NCBI RefSeq assembly: GCF_042654365.1
Contig: NZ_JBHSGG010000048.1
Coordinates: 1 to 64,000, forward strand
DNA length: 64,000 nt
Source: Coralloluteibacterium thermophilum
GTDB lineage: Bacteria > Pseudomonadota > Gammaproteobacteria > Xanthomonadales > Xanthomonadaceae
Direction: 5' to 3'
Shown: in pieces, positions 34,060-42,839 of the stretch
How the letters are laid out: every line of letters begins with the position of its first letter
Numbering within the stretch: the stretch's first letter is position 1
Position numbers and translations under genes: made by a program
Notes under the pieces: generated by a model
Database searches by the model: none
Told to the model about the DNA's origin: nothing
What the model saw: the letters and a program-made list of their open reading frames with translations, nothing else

Positions 34060-35514
34060 ATGCTGATCTTCGAGCAGTCCCAGCCCGGCCGCAGCGCCGC
34101 CGCCCAGCGTCCCGCCGGCGCCGATGTCGCCGACCTCCCGGAGCGCTTCCGCCGGACCTCGCCGATCGGCCTGCCCGAGGTCTCGGAGCTGCAGGCGGTG
34201 CGCCACTTCACCAACCTCAGCCGCAAGAACTTCTCCATCGACACGAACTTCTACCCGCTGGGTTCGTGCACGATGAAGTACAACCCGCGCGCCTGCCATT
34301 CGCTGGCGATGCTCGACGGCTTCCTCGGCCGGCACCCGTACGCGCCGGACACGCTGTCGCAGGGCTTCCTGGCCTGCATGTACGAGCTGCAGGAGATCCT
34401 CGCGGACGTCACCGGCATGAAGGGCGGGGTCTCGCTGGCGCCGATGGCCGGCGCGCAGGGCGAGTTCGCCGGCGTCGCCATGATCATGGCCTACCACCGC
34501 CAGCGCGGCGATCTGGAGCGCACCGAGATCATCGTCCCCGATGCGGCGCACGGCACCAATCCGGCGACGGCGGTGATGTGCGGCTGCACCGTGCGCGAGA
34601 TCCCGACCCAGGACGACGGCGACATCGACGTCGAGGCGCTGAAGCAGGTCCTGGGCCCGAAGACGGCCGGCATCATGCTGACCAACCCCTCGACCATCGG
34701 CGTGTTCGAGCGCCGCATCGTCGAGATCGCCCGGCTCGTGCACGACGCCGGCGGCCTGCTGTACTACGACGGCGCCAACCTCAACGCCATCCTCGGCAAG
34801 GTGCGGCCGGGCGACATGGGCTTCGACGCCATCCACATGAACCTGCACAAGACCTTCTCGACGCCGCACGGCGGCGGCGGTCCGGGCGCGGGCGCGGTGG
34901 GGGTCTCGGAGCGCCTGCGCGCGTTCCTGCCGGTACCGCAGGTCGTGAAGGAGGGCGAGGGCTACCGTCTGGTGGACCGGAAGGAGCGTCCCTCGAGCAT
35001 CGGGCGACTGTCCACCTTCGCCGGCAATGCCGGCGTGCTGCTGCGCGCCTACGTCTACGCGCGCATGCTCGGCCGCGAGGGCATGCGCCGCGTCGCCGAG
35101 TACGCCACGCTCAACGCCAACTACCTCGCCAGGCGCCTGGCCGAGAAGGGCTTCGATCTCGCCTATCCCGAGCGCCGCGCGAGCCACGAGTTCATCGTCA
35201 CCGTGCAGAAGCAGAAGAAGGCCAACGGCGTCACCGCCCTGGACTTCTCCAAGGGGCTGCTGGACTACGGCATCCACGCGCCGACCAACTACTTCCCGCT
35301 GCTGGTCCCCGAGTGCCTGCTGATCGAGCCGACGGAGACCGAGAGCAAGGAAGTGCTCGACGGCTTCGTCGAGGTCATGGGCGAGCTGCTGGAGAAGGCC
35401 CGGACCGAGCCCGAGTGGATGAAGTCCGCGCCCTACACCACGCCGGTGCGGCGCCTGGACGACGTCAAGGCCGCGAAGGACCTCGACATCGCCTACCGGC
35501 CGCAGCAGGGCTGA
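34060..35514 (+). CDS. gcvPB: Glycine dehydrogenase (decarboxylating) subunit 2, GcvPB
   Basis: This is the C-terminal, PLP-binding half of the glycine-cleavage P protein as a separate polypeptide of 484 residues. The PLP lysine is Lys264 in MNLHKTFSTPHGGGGPG; TNFYPLGSCTMKYNPR and AAHGTNPATA are further family blocks. It needs GcvPA to decarboxylate glycine, but gcvPA, gcvT and gcvH are not in the window. ATG 34060 starts the family-like N-terminus; the longer frame from 34006 has no homology. AAAAT at 34011-34014 may be part of a -10 element. Confidence 0.96.
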   Translation: MLIFEQSQPGRSAAAQRPAGADVADLPERFRRTSPIGLPEVSELQAVRHFTNLSRKNFSIDTNFYPLGSCTMKYNPRACHSLAMLDGFLGRHPYAPDTLSQGFLACMYELQEILADVTGMKGGVSLAPMAGAQGEFAGVAMIMAYHRQRGDLERTEIIVPDAAHGTNPATAVMCGCTVREIPTQDDGDIDVEALKQVLGPKTAGIMLTNPSTIGVFERRIVEIARLVHDAGGLLYYDGANLNAILGKVRPGDMGFDAIHMNLHKTFSTPHGGGGPGAGAVGVSERLRAFLPVPQVVKEGEGYRLVDRKERPSSIGRLSTFAGNAGVLLRAYVYARMLGREGMRRVAEYATLNANYLARRLAEKGFDLAYPERRASHEFIVTVQKQKKANGVTALDFSKGLLDYGIHAPTNYFPLLVPECLLIEPTETESKEVLDGFVEVMGELLEKARTEPEWMKSAPYTTPVRRLDDVKAAKDLDIAYRPQQG

Positions 35515-35518
35515 TGCC

Positions 35519-35905
35519 ATGGGCGACGGCCGCGTCAGCCACCTGCCGCGCGGCCCGCGCGGCGTCTGGCGGGCGTTCCTCTGGTCGCTGAAGGGCCTGG
35601 GCGCCGCATGGCGCTGCGAGTCGTCGTTCCGGCTCGAGGTCTACGTCTCGGCCGTCCTCGTGCCGCTGGGCCTGTGGCTGGGGGCCGACGGCGTCGAGCG
35701 GGCGCTGCTGGTGGGTTCCCTGCTGCTGGTGATGGCCGCCGAGCTGCTGAACTCCTCCATCGAGGCGCTGATCGAGCGCTACGGCGCCGAACGCCACGAG
35801 CTGGCGGGACGCGCCAAGGACATGGGCTCGGCCGCGGTGTTCGTGCTGATGCTCAACGTCGCCCTGGTCTGGGCGCTGCTGCTCGGCCCGCGCTACCTCT
35901 GGTGA
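35519..35905 (+). CDS. dgkA: Diacylglycerol kinase DgkA
   Basis: The 128-residue, three-helix integral membrane enzyme phosphorylates diacylglycerol to phosphatidate, recycling lipid left by membrane-derived oligosaccharide or LPS modification. The family signature is ELLNSSIEALIERYG, followed by KDMGSAAVF. The gene lies 4 bp after gcvPB and before lgt, so it may share their transcript. Confidence 0.95.
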   Translation: MGDGRVSHLPRGPRGVWRAFLWSLKGLGAAWRCESSFRLEVYVSAVLVPLGLWLGADGVERALLVGSLLLVMAAELLNSSIEALIERYGAERHELAGRAKDMGSAAVFVLMLNVALVWALLLGPRYLW

Positions 35906-35970
35906 CGCGCGGTGGCCCGGGGGCGACCGCCTCGGGCAGAATGCCCGCTTTCCGCCGGCTGACCTGACGC

Positions 35971-36885
35971 ATGGTCCATCTCCACCAGATCGATCCCATC
36001 GCCGTGTCGGCGGGACCGTTCGAACTTTTCGGCACCAGCATCGGCCCGCTGTCGATCCACTGGTACGGCCTGATGTACCTGGCGGCCTTCGCGACCGCCT
36101 GGTTCCTCGGGCGCCGCCGCATCGACGCCGGCCGGCTGCCGGGGGTGACGCGCGACGGCCTCGGCGACCTCGCCTTCGCGGGCATGCTGGGCGTGGTGCT
36201 CGGGGGGCGCATCGGCTACGTCCTGTTCTACGACTTCGCCGCCTTCCTGGCCGATCCGCTGATGCTGCTGCGCGTGTGGCAGGGCGGCATGAGCTTCCAC
36301 GGCGGCCTGCTGGGCGTGCTGATCGCGGCGGCCTGGTGGTCGCGCCGGCAGAGGCTGCACTTCTTCGACACCATGGACTTCGTCGCGCCGCTGGTGCCGG
36401 CGGGGCTGGGCTTCGGCCGCCTGGGCAACTACATCGGCGGCGAGCTCTGGGGCAAGTACACCGGCGGCGGCTGGGGCGTGGTGTTCCCACACGATCCCAA
36501 CCTGCCGGCGCACGCGGCCGAGCAGTTGCGCACGCTGCACGCCAGCGGCGCCCTGGACAGCTTCGCGCGCCACCCCTCGCAGCTCTACCAGGCGGCGCTG
36601 GAGGGGCTGGCCATGTTCCTCGTCCTGTGGTGGTTCTCCAGCCGTCCGCGGCCGCGCTACGCGGTGTCGGGGCTGTTCGCGCTGCTCTACGGCGTGTTCC
36701 GTTTCGCGGTGGAGTTCGTGCGCGAGCCCGATGCCCACATCGGCTACCTGGCGTGGGGCTGGCTTACCATGGGCCAGGTGCTGAGCCTGCCGCTGGTCGC
36801 CATCGGCCTGGTGCTGCTGTGGCTGTCGCGGCGCGCGCCGACGCTCGAACCGCGGCCGGCGGCCGCGGCAACGGAGGCGCGCTGA
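35971..36885 (+). CDS. lgt: Phosphatidylglycerol-prolipoprotein diacylglyceryl transferase Lgt
   Basis: Lgt adds diacylglycerol to the lipobox cysteine of prolipoproteins, the first step of lipoprotein maturation. The 304-residue inner-membrane protein has the signature GRLGNYIGGELWG, the N-terminal SIHWYGLMY segment with its conserved His, and HPSQLYQAALEG. It shares its last base with the thyA start (TGATG). Confidence 0.97.
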   Translation: MVHLHQIDPIAVSAGPFELFGTSIGPLSIHWYGLMYLAAFATAWFLGRRRIDAGRLPGVTRDGLGDLAFAGMLGVVLGGRIGYVLFYDFAAFLADPLMLLRVWQGGMSFHGGLLGVLIAAAWWSRRQRLHFFDTMDFVAPLVPAGLGFGRLGNYIGGELWGKYTGGGWGVVFPHDPNLPAHAAEQLRTLHASGALDSFARHPSQLYQAALEGLAMFLVLWWFSSRPRPRYAVSGLFALLYGVFRFAVEFVREPDAHIGYLAWGWLTMGQVLSLPLVAIGLVLLWLSRRAPTLEPRPAAAATEAR

Positions 36886-37679
36886 TGCGGCAGTACCTGG
36901 ACCTCCTGCGCCACGTCCTCGACCACGGGACGGAGAAGGGCGACCGCACCGGGACCGGCACCCGTTCCGTGTTCGGCTGGCAGATGCGCTTCGACCTGCG
37001 CGAGGGTTTCCCGCTGGTCACGACGAAGAAGCTGCACCTGCGCTCGATCGTCCACGAACTGCTGTGGTTCCTGAAGGGCGACACCAACGTCGCCTACCTC
37101 CGCGACAACAAGGTCACGATCTGGGACGAGTGGGCGGACGCCAACGGCGACCTGGGGCCGGTCTACGGCCACCAGTGGCGCAGCTGGACCGGGGCCGACG
37201 GCCGGACCATCGACCAGATGCGCTGGGTGGTCGAGGAGATCCGCCGCAATCCGGACTCGCGGCGCCTGGTCGTCTCCGCCTGGAACGTGGCCGACCTGCC
37301 GAAGATGGCGCTGATGCCCTGCCACGCGCTGTTCCAGTTCTACGTCGCGGAGGGGCGGCTGTCCTGCCAGCTCTACCAGCGCTCCGGCGACATCTTCCTC
37401 GGGGTGCCGTTCAACATCGCCAGTTACGCGCTGCTGACCCACATGGTCGCGCAGGCCTGCGATCTCGAGGTCGGCGACTTCGTGCACACCCTCGGCGACG
37501 CGCACCTGTACTCCAACCACCTGGAGCAGGCGCGCGAGCAGCTCGCCCGCAGCCCGCGGCCGCTGCCGACCCTGCGCCTGAATCCGGACGTGCGAGACCT
37601 GTTCGCCTTCGGCTTCGACGACATCGAGATCGTCGGCTACGACCCGCACCCCGCGATCCGGGCGCCGGTGGCGGTGTGA
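36885..37679 (+). CDS. thyA: Thymidylate synthase ThyA
   Basis: ThyA makes dTMP from dUMP with methylenetetrahydrofolate, which becomes dihydrofolate. The protein has 264 residues, as in E. coli, with nucleophile Cys146 in LMPCHALFQFY, the phosphate-binding RTGTGTRS loop and the dUMP Asn in GVPFNIASYA. It is coupled to lgt upstream and to folA, which regenerates its folate, downstream. Confidence 0.98.
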   Translation: MRQYLDLLRHVLDHGTEKGDRTGTGTRSVFGWQMRFDLREGFPLVTTKKLHLRSIVHELLWFLKGDTNVAYLRDNKVTIWDEWADANGDLGPVYGHQWRSWTGADGRTIDQMRWVVEEIRRNPDSRRLVVSAWNVADLPKMALMPCHALFQFYVAEGRLSCQLYQRSGDIFLGVPFNIASYALLTHMVAQACDLEVGDFVHTLGDAHLYSNHLEQAREQLARSPRPLPTLRLNPDVRDLFAFGFDDIEIVGYDPHPAIRAPVAV

Positions 37680-38167
37680 GCGCGCGACTGGCGCTGGTCG
37701 CCGCACTCGACCGCCGGCGCGCCATCGGCCGCGGCAACGCGCTGCCGTGGCAGCTCCCGGACGATCTGCGGCGCTTCAAGGCGCTGACCCTCGGGCACCC
37801 GGTGCTGATGGGGCGGAAGACCGCCGAGTCCCTGGGCCGCGCGCTGCCCGGGCGGGAGAACCTCGTGCTGACCCGGAGCGGCCGCGTCCCGTTCGACGGC
37901 ATGCGCGCGGTCGCGTCCGTCGACGCGGCGCTGCGGGCCGCGGGCTCCGGCACGCTGATGGTGATCGGCGGCGGCGACGTGTTCGCGCAGACCCTGCCGC
38001 AGGCGACGCATCTGCATCTCACGCACGTCGATACCGTGGTGGACGGGGCGGACGCCTTCTTTCCCGCGTTCGACGTCGCGGCGTGGCGCGTGGTCGCGCG
38101 CGAGGCGCATCCGGCGGACGCGCGGCACGCCTTCCCCTTCGAGTACGTGGACTACGTGCGGCCCTGA
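37676..38167 (+). CDS. folA: Dihydrofolate reductase FolA
   Basis: FolA reduces dihydrofolate to tetrahydrofolate with NADPH and is the target of trimethoprim. The 163-residue protein starts at GTG 37676, overlapping the thyA stop. It has AIGRGNALPWQLPDDLRRFKALT with the catalytic Asp, GRKTAESLGRALPGR, and the NADPH loop IGGGDVF. It converges with apaH, 18 bp away. Confidence 0.96.
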   Translation: MSARLALVAALDRRRAIGRGNALPWQLPDDLRRFKALTLGHPVLMGRKTAESLGRALPGRENLVLTRSGRVPFDGMRAVASVDAALRAAGSGTLMVIGGGDVFAQTLPQATHLHLTHVDTVVDGADAFFPAFDVAAWRVVAREAHPADARHAFPFEYVDYVRP

Positions 38168-38185
38168 GGGCGCCGATGCGGCGGC

Positions 38186-39016
38186 TCAGCCGCCCCGGGG
38201 ATCCCGGCCCGGCACCTGCACGACGCGGCGCTCCTCGCCGTCCAGGCGCAGCGCGGTCAGCGGGCCGCCCCAGACGCAGCCGGTGTCGAGCGCATGGACG
38301 CCCATGCCCATCTGCAGGCCGAGTGCGGACCAGTGGCCGCAGACGATGGGAAGGTCGCGCTCGACGCGGCCCGGCGCTTCGAACCAGGGATAGAGGCCCG
38401 CGGGCTGGGTGCCCGGCGGCCCCTTGGCCTCGAAGGCGATGCGTCCGCCGGGCGTGCAGTAGCGCATGCGGCTGAACACGTTGATGATCGCCCGCCAGCG
38501 GTCGCCGCCCGCGAGCCGGGGGTTCCAGGCCGGACGGTCGCCGTAGAGGTTGCGCAGCAGCTTGCCGTACGCCGGATGGCGCAGGCGCTCCTCGACCTCG
38601 GCCGCGAAGCCGCGCGCCGCGTCGATCGTCCACTGCGGCAGGATCCCGGCGTGCACCATCGCGAAGCCCAGCTCGCGATCGACGTGCATCAGCGGCTGCA
38701 GGCGCAGCCAGTCGAGGAGGACGTCGCGGTCCTCGGCGAAGAGGATGCGGCGCAGGTCCGGGTTGACCTTCTGCTGCTCCTCCGGCCGGCGCTGGCCGAT
38801 GGCCAGCAGCGACAGGTCGTGGTTGCCGAGCACGACGGTGCAGGCGTCGCGGATCCCGTGGACGAAGCGCAGCGTCTCCAGCGACTGCTGGCCGCGGTTG
38901 ACCAGGTCGCCGCACAGCCACAGGCGGTCGCGCGCCGGATCGAACGCGATCTTCTCGAGCAGTCGCTGCAGCGGGTCGTAGCAGCCCTGGAGGTCTCCGA
39001 TCGCCCAGATCGCCAT
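38186..39016 (-). CDS. apaH: Symmetrical bis(5'-nucleosyl)-tetraphosphatase ApaH
   Basis: ApaH splits Ap4A into two ADP and, in known bacteria, also removes Np4 caps from RNA. It is a 276-residue calcineurin-type phosphoesterase with GDLQGC, GDLVNRG, GNHD and the metal-binding His in MVHAGILP and CGHWSALG. It overlaps the apaG stop (ATGA-type), keeping the usual apaG-apaH order. Confidence 0.97.
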   Translation of the reverse strand: MAIWAIGDLQGCYDPLQRLLEKIAFDPARDRLWLCGDLVNRGQQSLETLRFVHGIRDACTVVLGNHDLSLLAIGQRRPEEQQKVNPDLRRILFAEDRDVLLDWLRLQPLMHVDRELGFAMVHAGILPQWTIDAARGFAAEVEERLRHPAYGKLLRNLYGDRPAWNPRLAGGDRWRAIINVFSRMRYCTPGGRIAFEAKGPPGTQPAGLYPWFEAPGRVERDLPIVCGHWSALGLQMGMGVHALDTGCVWGGPLTALRLDGEERRVVQVPGRDPRGG

Positions 39017-39396
39017 CAGTGGAGAGTTCTGGGGACCGAGAGGGTGAACGCGGGGATCGGCGCCTGGAACTCGGTGCCGTCGTCCGCGCGCATGGCGTAG
39101 CTGCCGCGCATGGTGCCCACCGCGGTCTCCAGCACCGCGCCGGAGGTGTACTGGAAGTCGTCGCCGGGACGCAGCCACGGCTGCTCGCCGACCACGCCCT
39201 CGCCCCGCACCTCCTGCACCTTGCCGTTGGCGTCGGTGATGACCCAGTGGCGGCCGACGAGCTGCGCGGCCTGGGGCCCGGCGTTGCGGATGGTGATCGT
39301 GTACGCGAACACGTAGCGATCGTCCTCGGGCGCCGACTGGTCGTCGAGGAAACGGGTCGCCACCGCGATCTCGATCGGGGGTACGGAATCACTCAT
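39016..39396 (-). CDS. apaG: ApaG protein (CorD-like beta-sandwich)
   Basis: The 126-residue protein is a single ApaG/fibronectin-III-like domain with VFAYTITIRNAGPQAAQLVGRHW and the GEGVVGEQPWLRPGDDFQYTSG block. Its function is unsettled; it has been linked to Co/Mg resistance in Salmonella. ATG 39396 begins the conserved core. It sits between rsmA and apaH as in enterobacteria. Confidence 0.96.
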   Translation of the reverse strand: MSDSVPPIEIAVATRFLDDQSAPEDDRYVFAYTITIRNAGPQAAQLVGRHWVITDANGKVQEVRGEGVVGEQPWLRPGDDFQYTSGAVLETAVGTMRGSYAMRADDGTEFQAPIPAFTLSVPRTLH

Positions 39397-39427
39397 GGCG
39401 GGCATTGTACGCAAGGCGACCGTCGCG

Positions 39428-40219
39428 TCAGCGCGATGCGGCGAGGTGGTTGGCGAGCGCGACGAAGCCGCCGACGGGCACCGTCTCGGCACGCGCGCCC
39501 GGATCGATCCCGGCGGCGGCGATCGCGTCCGCGTCGCAGATCGGCATGAGCGCGTTGCGCAGGGTCTTCCGCCGCTGCCCGAAGGCGGCGCGCACCACGT
39601 TGGCGAACAGGCGCCCGTCCTCGATGCCGATCTCCGCGTCGGCGCGCGGAACCAGGCGCACCACCGCAGAATCGACCTTCGGCGGTGGCCGGAACGCGCC
39701 CGGCGGCACGCGGATCAGCGGCGCGACCGCGCAGACCGCCTGGAGCATCACGCTCAGGCGGCCGTAGACCTTGGAGCCGGGGGCGGCGCCCATCCGGTCC
39801 ACCACTTCCTTCTGCAGCATGAAGTGCATGTCCTGCACGACCGCGCGGTGCGCGAGCACGTGGAAGAGGATGGGGGAGGAGAGGTTGTAGGGCAGGTTCC
39901 CGACCAGGCGGATGCGACCGCCGCCCGCGAGTGCGGTCAGGTCCACGTCGAGCACGTCCGCGTGGACGACCTCCAGCTCGCCGACGCCCGCCGCCGCGGC
40001 GCGCAGCGGCTCGATCAGGTCGCGGTCGAACTCGATCGCGGTCAGGCTGCCGTGGCGCTCCAGCAGCGGGAAGGTGATGGCGCCCGCGCCCGGGCCGATC
40101 TCGACGAGGCGATCGCCCGGCTGCGGCGAGACCGCCTGCACGATCTTCGAGACGATGCCGGGGTCGTGGAGGAAGTGCTGGCCGAGGGCCTTCTTGGTGC
40201 GGTGGTCGGAAAGTGCCAT
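39428..40219 (-). CDS. rsmA: 16S rRNA m6,2A1518/1519 dimethyltransferase RsmA (KsgA)
   Basis: RsmA dimethylates two adjacent adenosines near the 3' end of 16S rRNA, a late check in 30S assembly; loss gives kasugamycin resistance. The 263-residue protein has KKALGQHFLHD, the SAM loop EIGPGAGAIT and catalytic NLPYNLSSPI. ATG 40219 is chosen from the conserved start. A 250-bp repeat-containing gap separates it from pdxA upstream. Confidence 0.97.
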   Translation of the reverse strand: MALSDHRTKKALGQHFLHDPGIVSKIVQAVSPQPGDRLVEIGPGAGAITFPLLERHGSLTAIEFDRDLIEPLRAAAAGVGELEVVHADVLDVDLTALAGGGRIRLVGNLPYNLSSPILFHVLAHRAVVQDMHFMLQKEVVDRMGAAPGSKVYGRLSVMLQAVCAVAPLIRVPPGAFRPPPKVDSAVVRLVPRADAEIGIEDGRLFANVVRAAFGQRRKTLRNALMPICDADAIAAAGIDPGARAETVPVGGFVALANHLAASR

Positions 40220-40469
40220 GGGGAGCCTGTCGCGCCGCCTCGGCGGTCGCATGAGGCCGGCAAGAGTAAAGGTGCGTGGCGTGTGGGTCGAGGGAAGGGG
40301 CTCAGGGCATGGGGCACGGGGCACGGGGCATTGAGGCGCTGGCGCTCGGAACGGGCGCGCGCCTGCGCGGACGCGGGGAGGTCGGGAAACGGCGCGTGTC
40401 GGGCGGAGGAGAGAGACATGAGGAGAGGGGAGGAGGAGCGTGCACTCGCTTCCCGCGCCTCTTCACTCA
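40220..40469. repeat. 250-bp repeat-rich gap inside the pdxA-rsmA operon
   Basis: The gap carries two kinds of repeat found elsewhere in the window. At 40307-40330 are GGGGCAT/GGGGCAC heptamer units like those beside ahpC. At about 40448-40472 is a copy of the GAGTGA element; read on the plus strand, CTCGCTTCCCGCGCCTCTTCACTCAT is nearly identical to the copy by rnk. Purine-rich sequence (GGAGGAGAGAGA, GAGGAGAGGGGAGGAGGAG) fills 40404-40439. No gene is seen. Confidence 0.7.
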
Positions 40470-41456
40470 TTACCTTTCCTGGGCTCCTCGGGTTGCCAGG
40501 CGGAGGCAGAGGCGGTCGGCCGCCTCCAGGCTGGAGACATCGGCGCGGCCGCTGCCGGCGAGATCGAGGGCGGTGCCGTGATCGACCGCGACGCGCGGGT
40601 AGGGCAGCCCGAGTGTGATGTTCACCGCGCGCTCGAAGCCGGAGAACTTGAGCACGGGCAGCCCCTGGTCGTGGTACATGGCCAGCACGGCGTCGCAGTG
40701 CGCGAGGCGATGCGGCAGGAAGGCCGTGTCGGCCGGCAGCGGGCCCTCCAGCCGCAGGCCCTCCGCGCGCAGGGCCGCCATTGCCGGGGCGATGACGTCG
40801 AGCTCCTCGCGTCCCAGGCGGCCGTCCTCGCCCGCGTGGGGGTTCAGGCCCAGGACCGCGATGCGTGGCGCCGCGATGCCGAACTGTTCGCGCAGGGCCG
40901 CGTGCAGGATGCGCAGCGTGCGGGTCAGCAGGCCCGCGTCGATGGCGTCGGCGACCGCACGCAACGGCAGGTGCGTGGTGGCGAGGGCGACGCGCAGCTC
41001 GGGCGCGCCGACGGTCGCGAGCATCATCACCACCTCGCGGCCGGCGTGCGCGGCCAGCAGCTCGGTCGTGCCCACGTAGTCGATGCCGCCGGCGTTGATG
41101 ACGGCCTTGTGCGTCGGCCCGGTGACCATGCCGTCGAGGCGCCCGTGCAGGCAGGCGTCGGCCGCGGCGGCGAGCGCCCCGACCACGGCGCCGGCGTTGC
41201 GCGGGTCGGGCTCGCCGAAGCGGACCGGCACGGCCTGCGGAACCGGCTGCACCGCGAGTTCGCCGGCGGTACGGGCGACGGCTTCCGGCGCCCGGATGCG
41301 CAGGGGCAGTCCGAGCGCCTCCGCCGCGGCGAGCAGGGTGTCGGGATCGCAGTAGGCGACCAGGTCGTGGTCGCGCGGCGCCTGCACGAGGCGCACGCAG
41401 AGCTCCGGCCCGACGCCGGCCGGCTCCCCGGGGACGAGGGCGAGCCGCGGCGTCAT
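40470..41456 (-). CDS. pdxA: 4-hydroxythreonine-4-phosphate dehydrogenase PdxA
   Basis: PdxA oxidises 4-phosphohydroxythreonine in pyridoxal-phosphate synthesis (DXP-dependent route; dxs is also in this window). The 328-residue protein has LVPGEPAGVGPEL, the metal-binding His in VTGPTHKAVIN and FLPHRLAHCDAVLAMYHDQGLPVLKF. It starts 13 bp after surA. Its TAA stop lies at the edge of a GAGTGA element. Confidence 0.96.
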   Translation of the reverse strand: MTPRLALVPGEPAGVGPELCVRLVQAPRDHDLVAYCDPDTLLAAAEALGLPLRIRAPEAVARTAGELAVQPVPQAVPVRFGEPDPRNAGAVVGALAAAADACLHGRLDGMVTGPTHKAVINAGGIDYVGTTELLAAHAGREVVMMLATVGAPELRVALATTHLPLRAVADAIDAGLLTRTLRILHAALREQFGIAAPRIAVLGLNPHAGEDGRLGREELDVIAPAMAALRAEGLRLEGPLPADTAFLPHRLAHCDAVLAMYHDQGLPVLKFSGFERAVNITLGLPYPRVAVDHGTALDLAGSGRADVSSLEAADRLCLRLATRGAQER

Positions 41457-41469
41457 GCGGGCGCCTCGG

Positions 41470-42789
41470 TCAGGAGGCGTCGCCGGTGCCGTTCGTCTCG
41501 CCCGGGCGCGGCAGGCGGGACTCGACGTAGGCCTCGCCGCGGAGCTGGCGCAGGAAGCGCTCGTACTCCTCCTCGGCCTTGCGGCGGCCGATGGCCTCGC
41601 GGACCTGGTTGCGGCGCAGCTCGTCGGTGACGTCCTGCTCGCGGCTGCCCAGGCGCTGGATCAGGTGCCAGCCGACGTCGCTCTGGAACGGCTGCGAGAC
41701 CTCGTTGTCGGCCAGCGTCCCCAGCTGCGCGGCGACCGCGCCGCCCCAGGCATTGGCCTCGAACCAGCCCATGTCGCCGCCCTGGGCGCGGGTGGAGGCA
41801 TCCTCGGAGACCTCGCGCGCGACCGCGCCGAAGTCCTCGCCCGCCTCGATGCGTGCCCGCGCCGCCTGGATGCGCTGCAGCGCCTGCTCGGGCGAGACCA
41901 CCTCGGTGGTGCGGATCAGGATGCCGCGGGCGTTGTACTGCGTGGCCACCTGGCGCTCGGCCTGGCGCCGCTCGGCGACGTGCAGGAGGGTGAGGCCACT
42001 GGGGCCGCGGATCGGCTCGCTCACGTCGCCCGGCTGCATCTCCCGCAGCAGGTTGGAGAACAGCGGCGGCACCTCGTCGTAGCTGCGCCAGCCGAGATCG
42101 CCGCCCTCGAGGGCGTTCGGGCCATCGGAGTAGCGTGCGGCCGCGGCCGCGAAGTCCATCTCGCCGCTGTCGAGCAGCTGCTTGATGCCGTCGGCCTTGG
42201 TCTGGGCGGTCTGGACCTGCTCGGGCGTCGCCCCGTCCGGGATCGCCACCAGGATGTTGGCGATGCGCACCTGCTCGCCGCTGGCGGCGGCGCCGTTCTC
42301 GATGGCGTTGTTCACCTCGGCGTCGCTGACCTGCACGCGGCTGCGGGCCAGCTGCTGCTGCAGGCGCTGGACCGTCAGCTCGTCGCGCAGGCTGCGGCGG
42401 AACTCCTCGTAGGAGAGCCCCTCGGCCGCCAGGCGGCTGCGGAAGTCGTCCGGCGTCATGCGGTTCTGCTGCATGACCGCCATGGTCGCCTGCTCCAGCT
42501 CGGCATCGCTGACGCGGATGCCGGAATCGGTCGCGCGCGCGACCTGCAGCTTGAGCATGACGAGGCGGTCGAGGACCTGGCGGCGGAGGACGTCCTCCGG
42601 CGGCAGGACGCCCGGCTGGTCGCCGTACTGCGCGCGGATGTTGGCGACCGCGCGCTCGAGCTCGCTCCGCAGGATGACGTCCTCGTCGACGACGGCGACG
42701 ATGCCGTCGATGGGCTGCTGCTGCGCCTGCACGGGCAGGGCGAAGGCGACGGCCAGGAGGGCGGGAAGCAGGCGGTGGAAATGCGTCAT
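41470..42789 (-). CDS. surA: Periplasmic chaperone/peptidyl-prolyl isomerase SurA
   Basis: SurA escorts outer-membrane beta-barrel proteins, including LptD, to the Bam complex. The 439-residue precursor has a signal peptide (LLPALLAVAFALPVQA), an N-terminal chaperone region starting IDGIVAVVDEDVILRSEL, two parvulin domains (~185-285 and ~295-395) and a C-terminal helix. The family parvulin blocks GGDLGWRSYDEVPPLF and GGDMGWFEANAWG are both clear. It follows lptD by 50 bp. Confidence 0.97.
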   Translation of the reverse strand: MTHFHRLLPALLAVAFALPVQAQQQPIDGIVAVVDEDVILRSELERAVANIRAQYGDQPGVLPPEDVLRRQVLDRLVMLKLQVARATDSGIRVSDAELEQATMAVMQQNRMTPDDFRSRLAAEGLSYEEFRRSLRDELTVQRLQQQLARSRVQVSDAEVNNAIENGAAASGEQVRIANILVAIPDGATPEQVQTAQTKADGIKQLLDSGEMDFAAAAARYSDGPNALEGGDLGWRSYDEVPPLFSNLLREMQPGDVSEPIRGPSGLTLLHVAERRQAERQVATQYNARGILIRTTEVVSPEQALQRIQAARARIEAGEDFGAVAREVSEDASTRAQGGDMGWFEANAWGGAVAAQLGTLADNEVSQPFQSDVGWHLIQRLGSREQDVTDELRRNQVREAIGRRKAEEEYERFLRQLRGEAYVESRLPRPGETNGTGDAS

Positions 42790-42839
42790 GAACGAAGACC
42801 GGAATGTGCGGGGCCGCGGCCGGCGCGCGGCGCGGCCCG

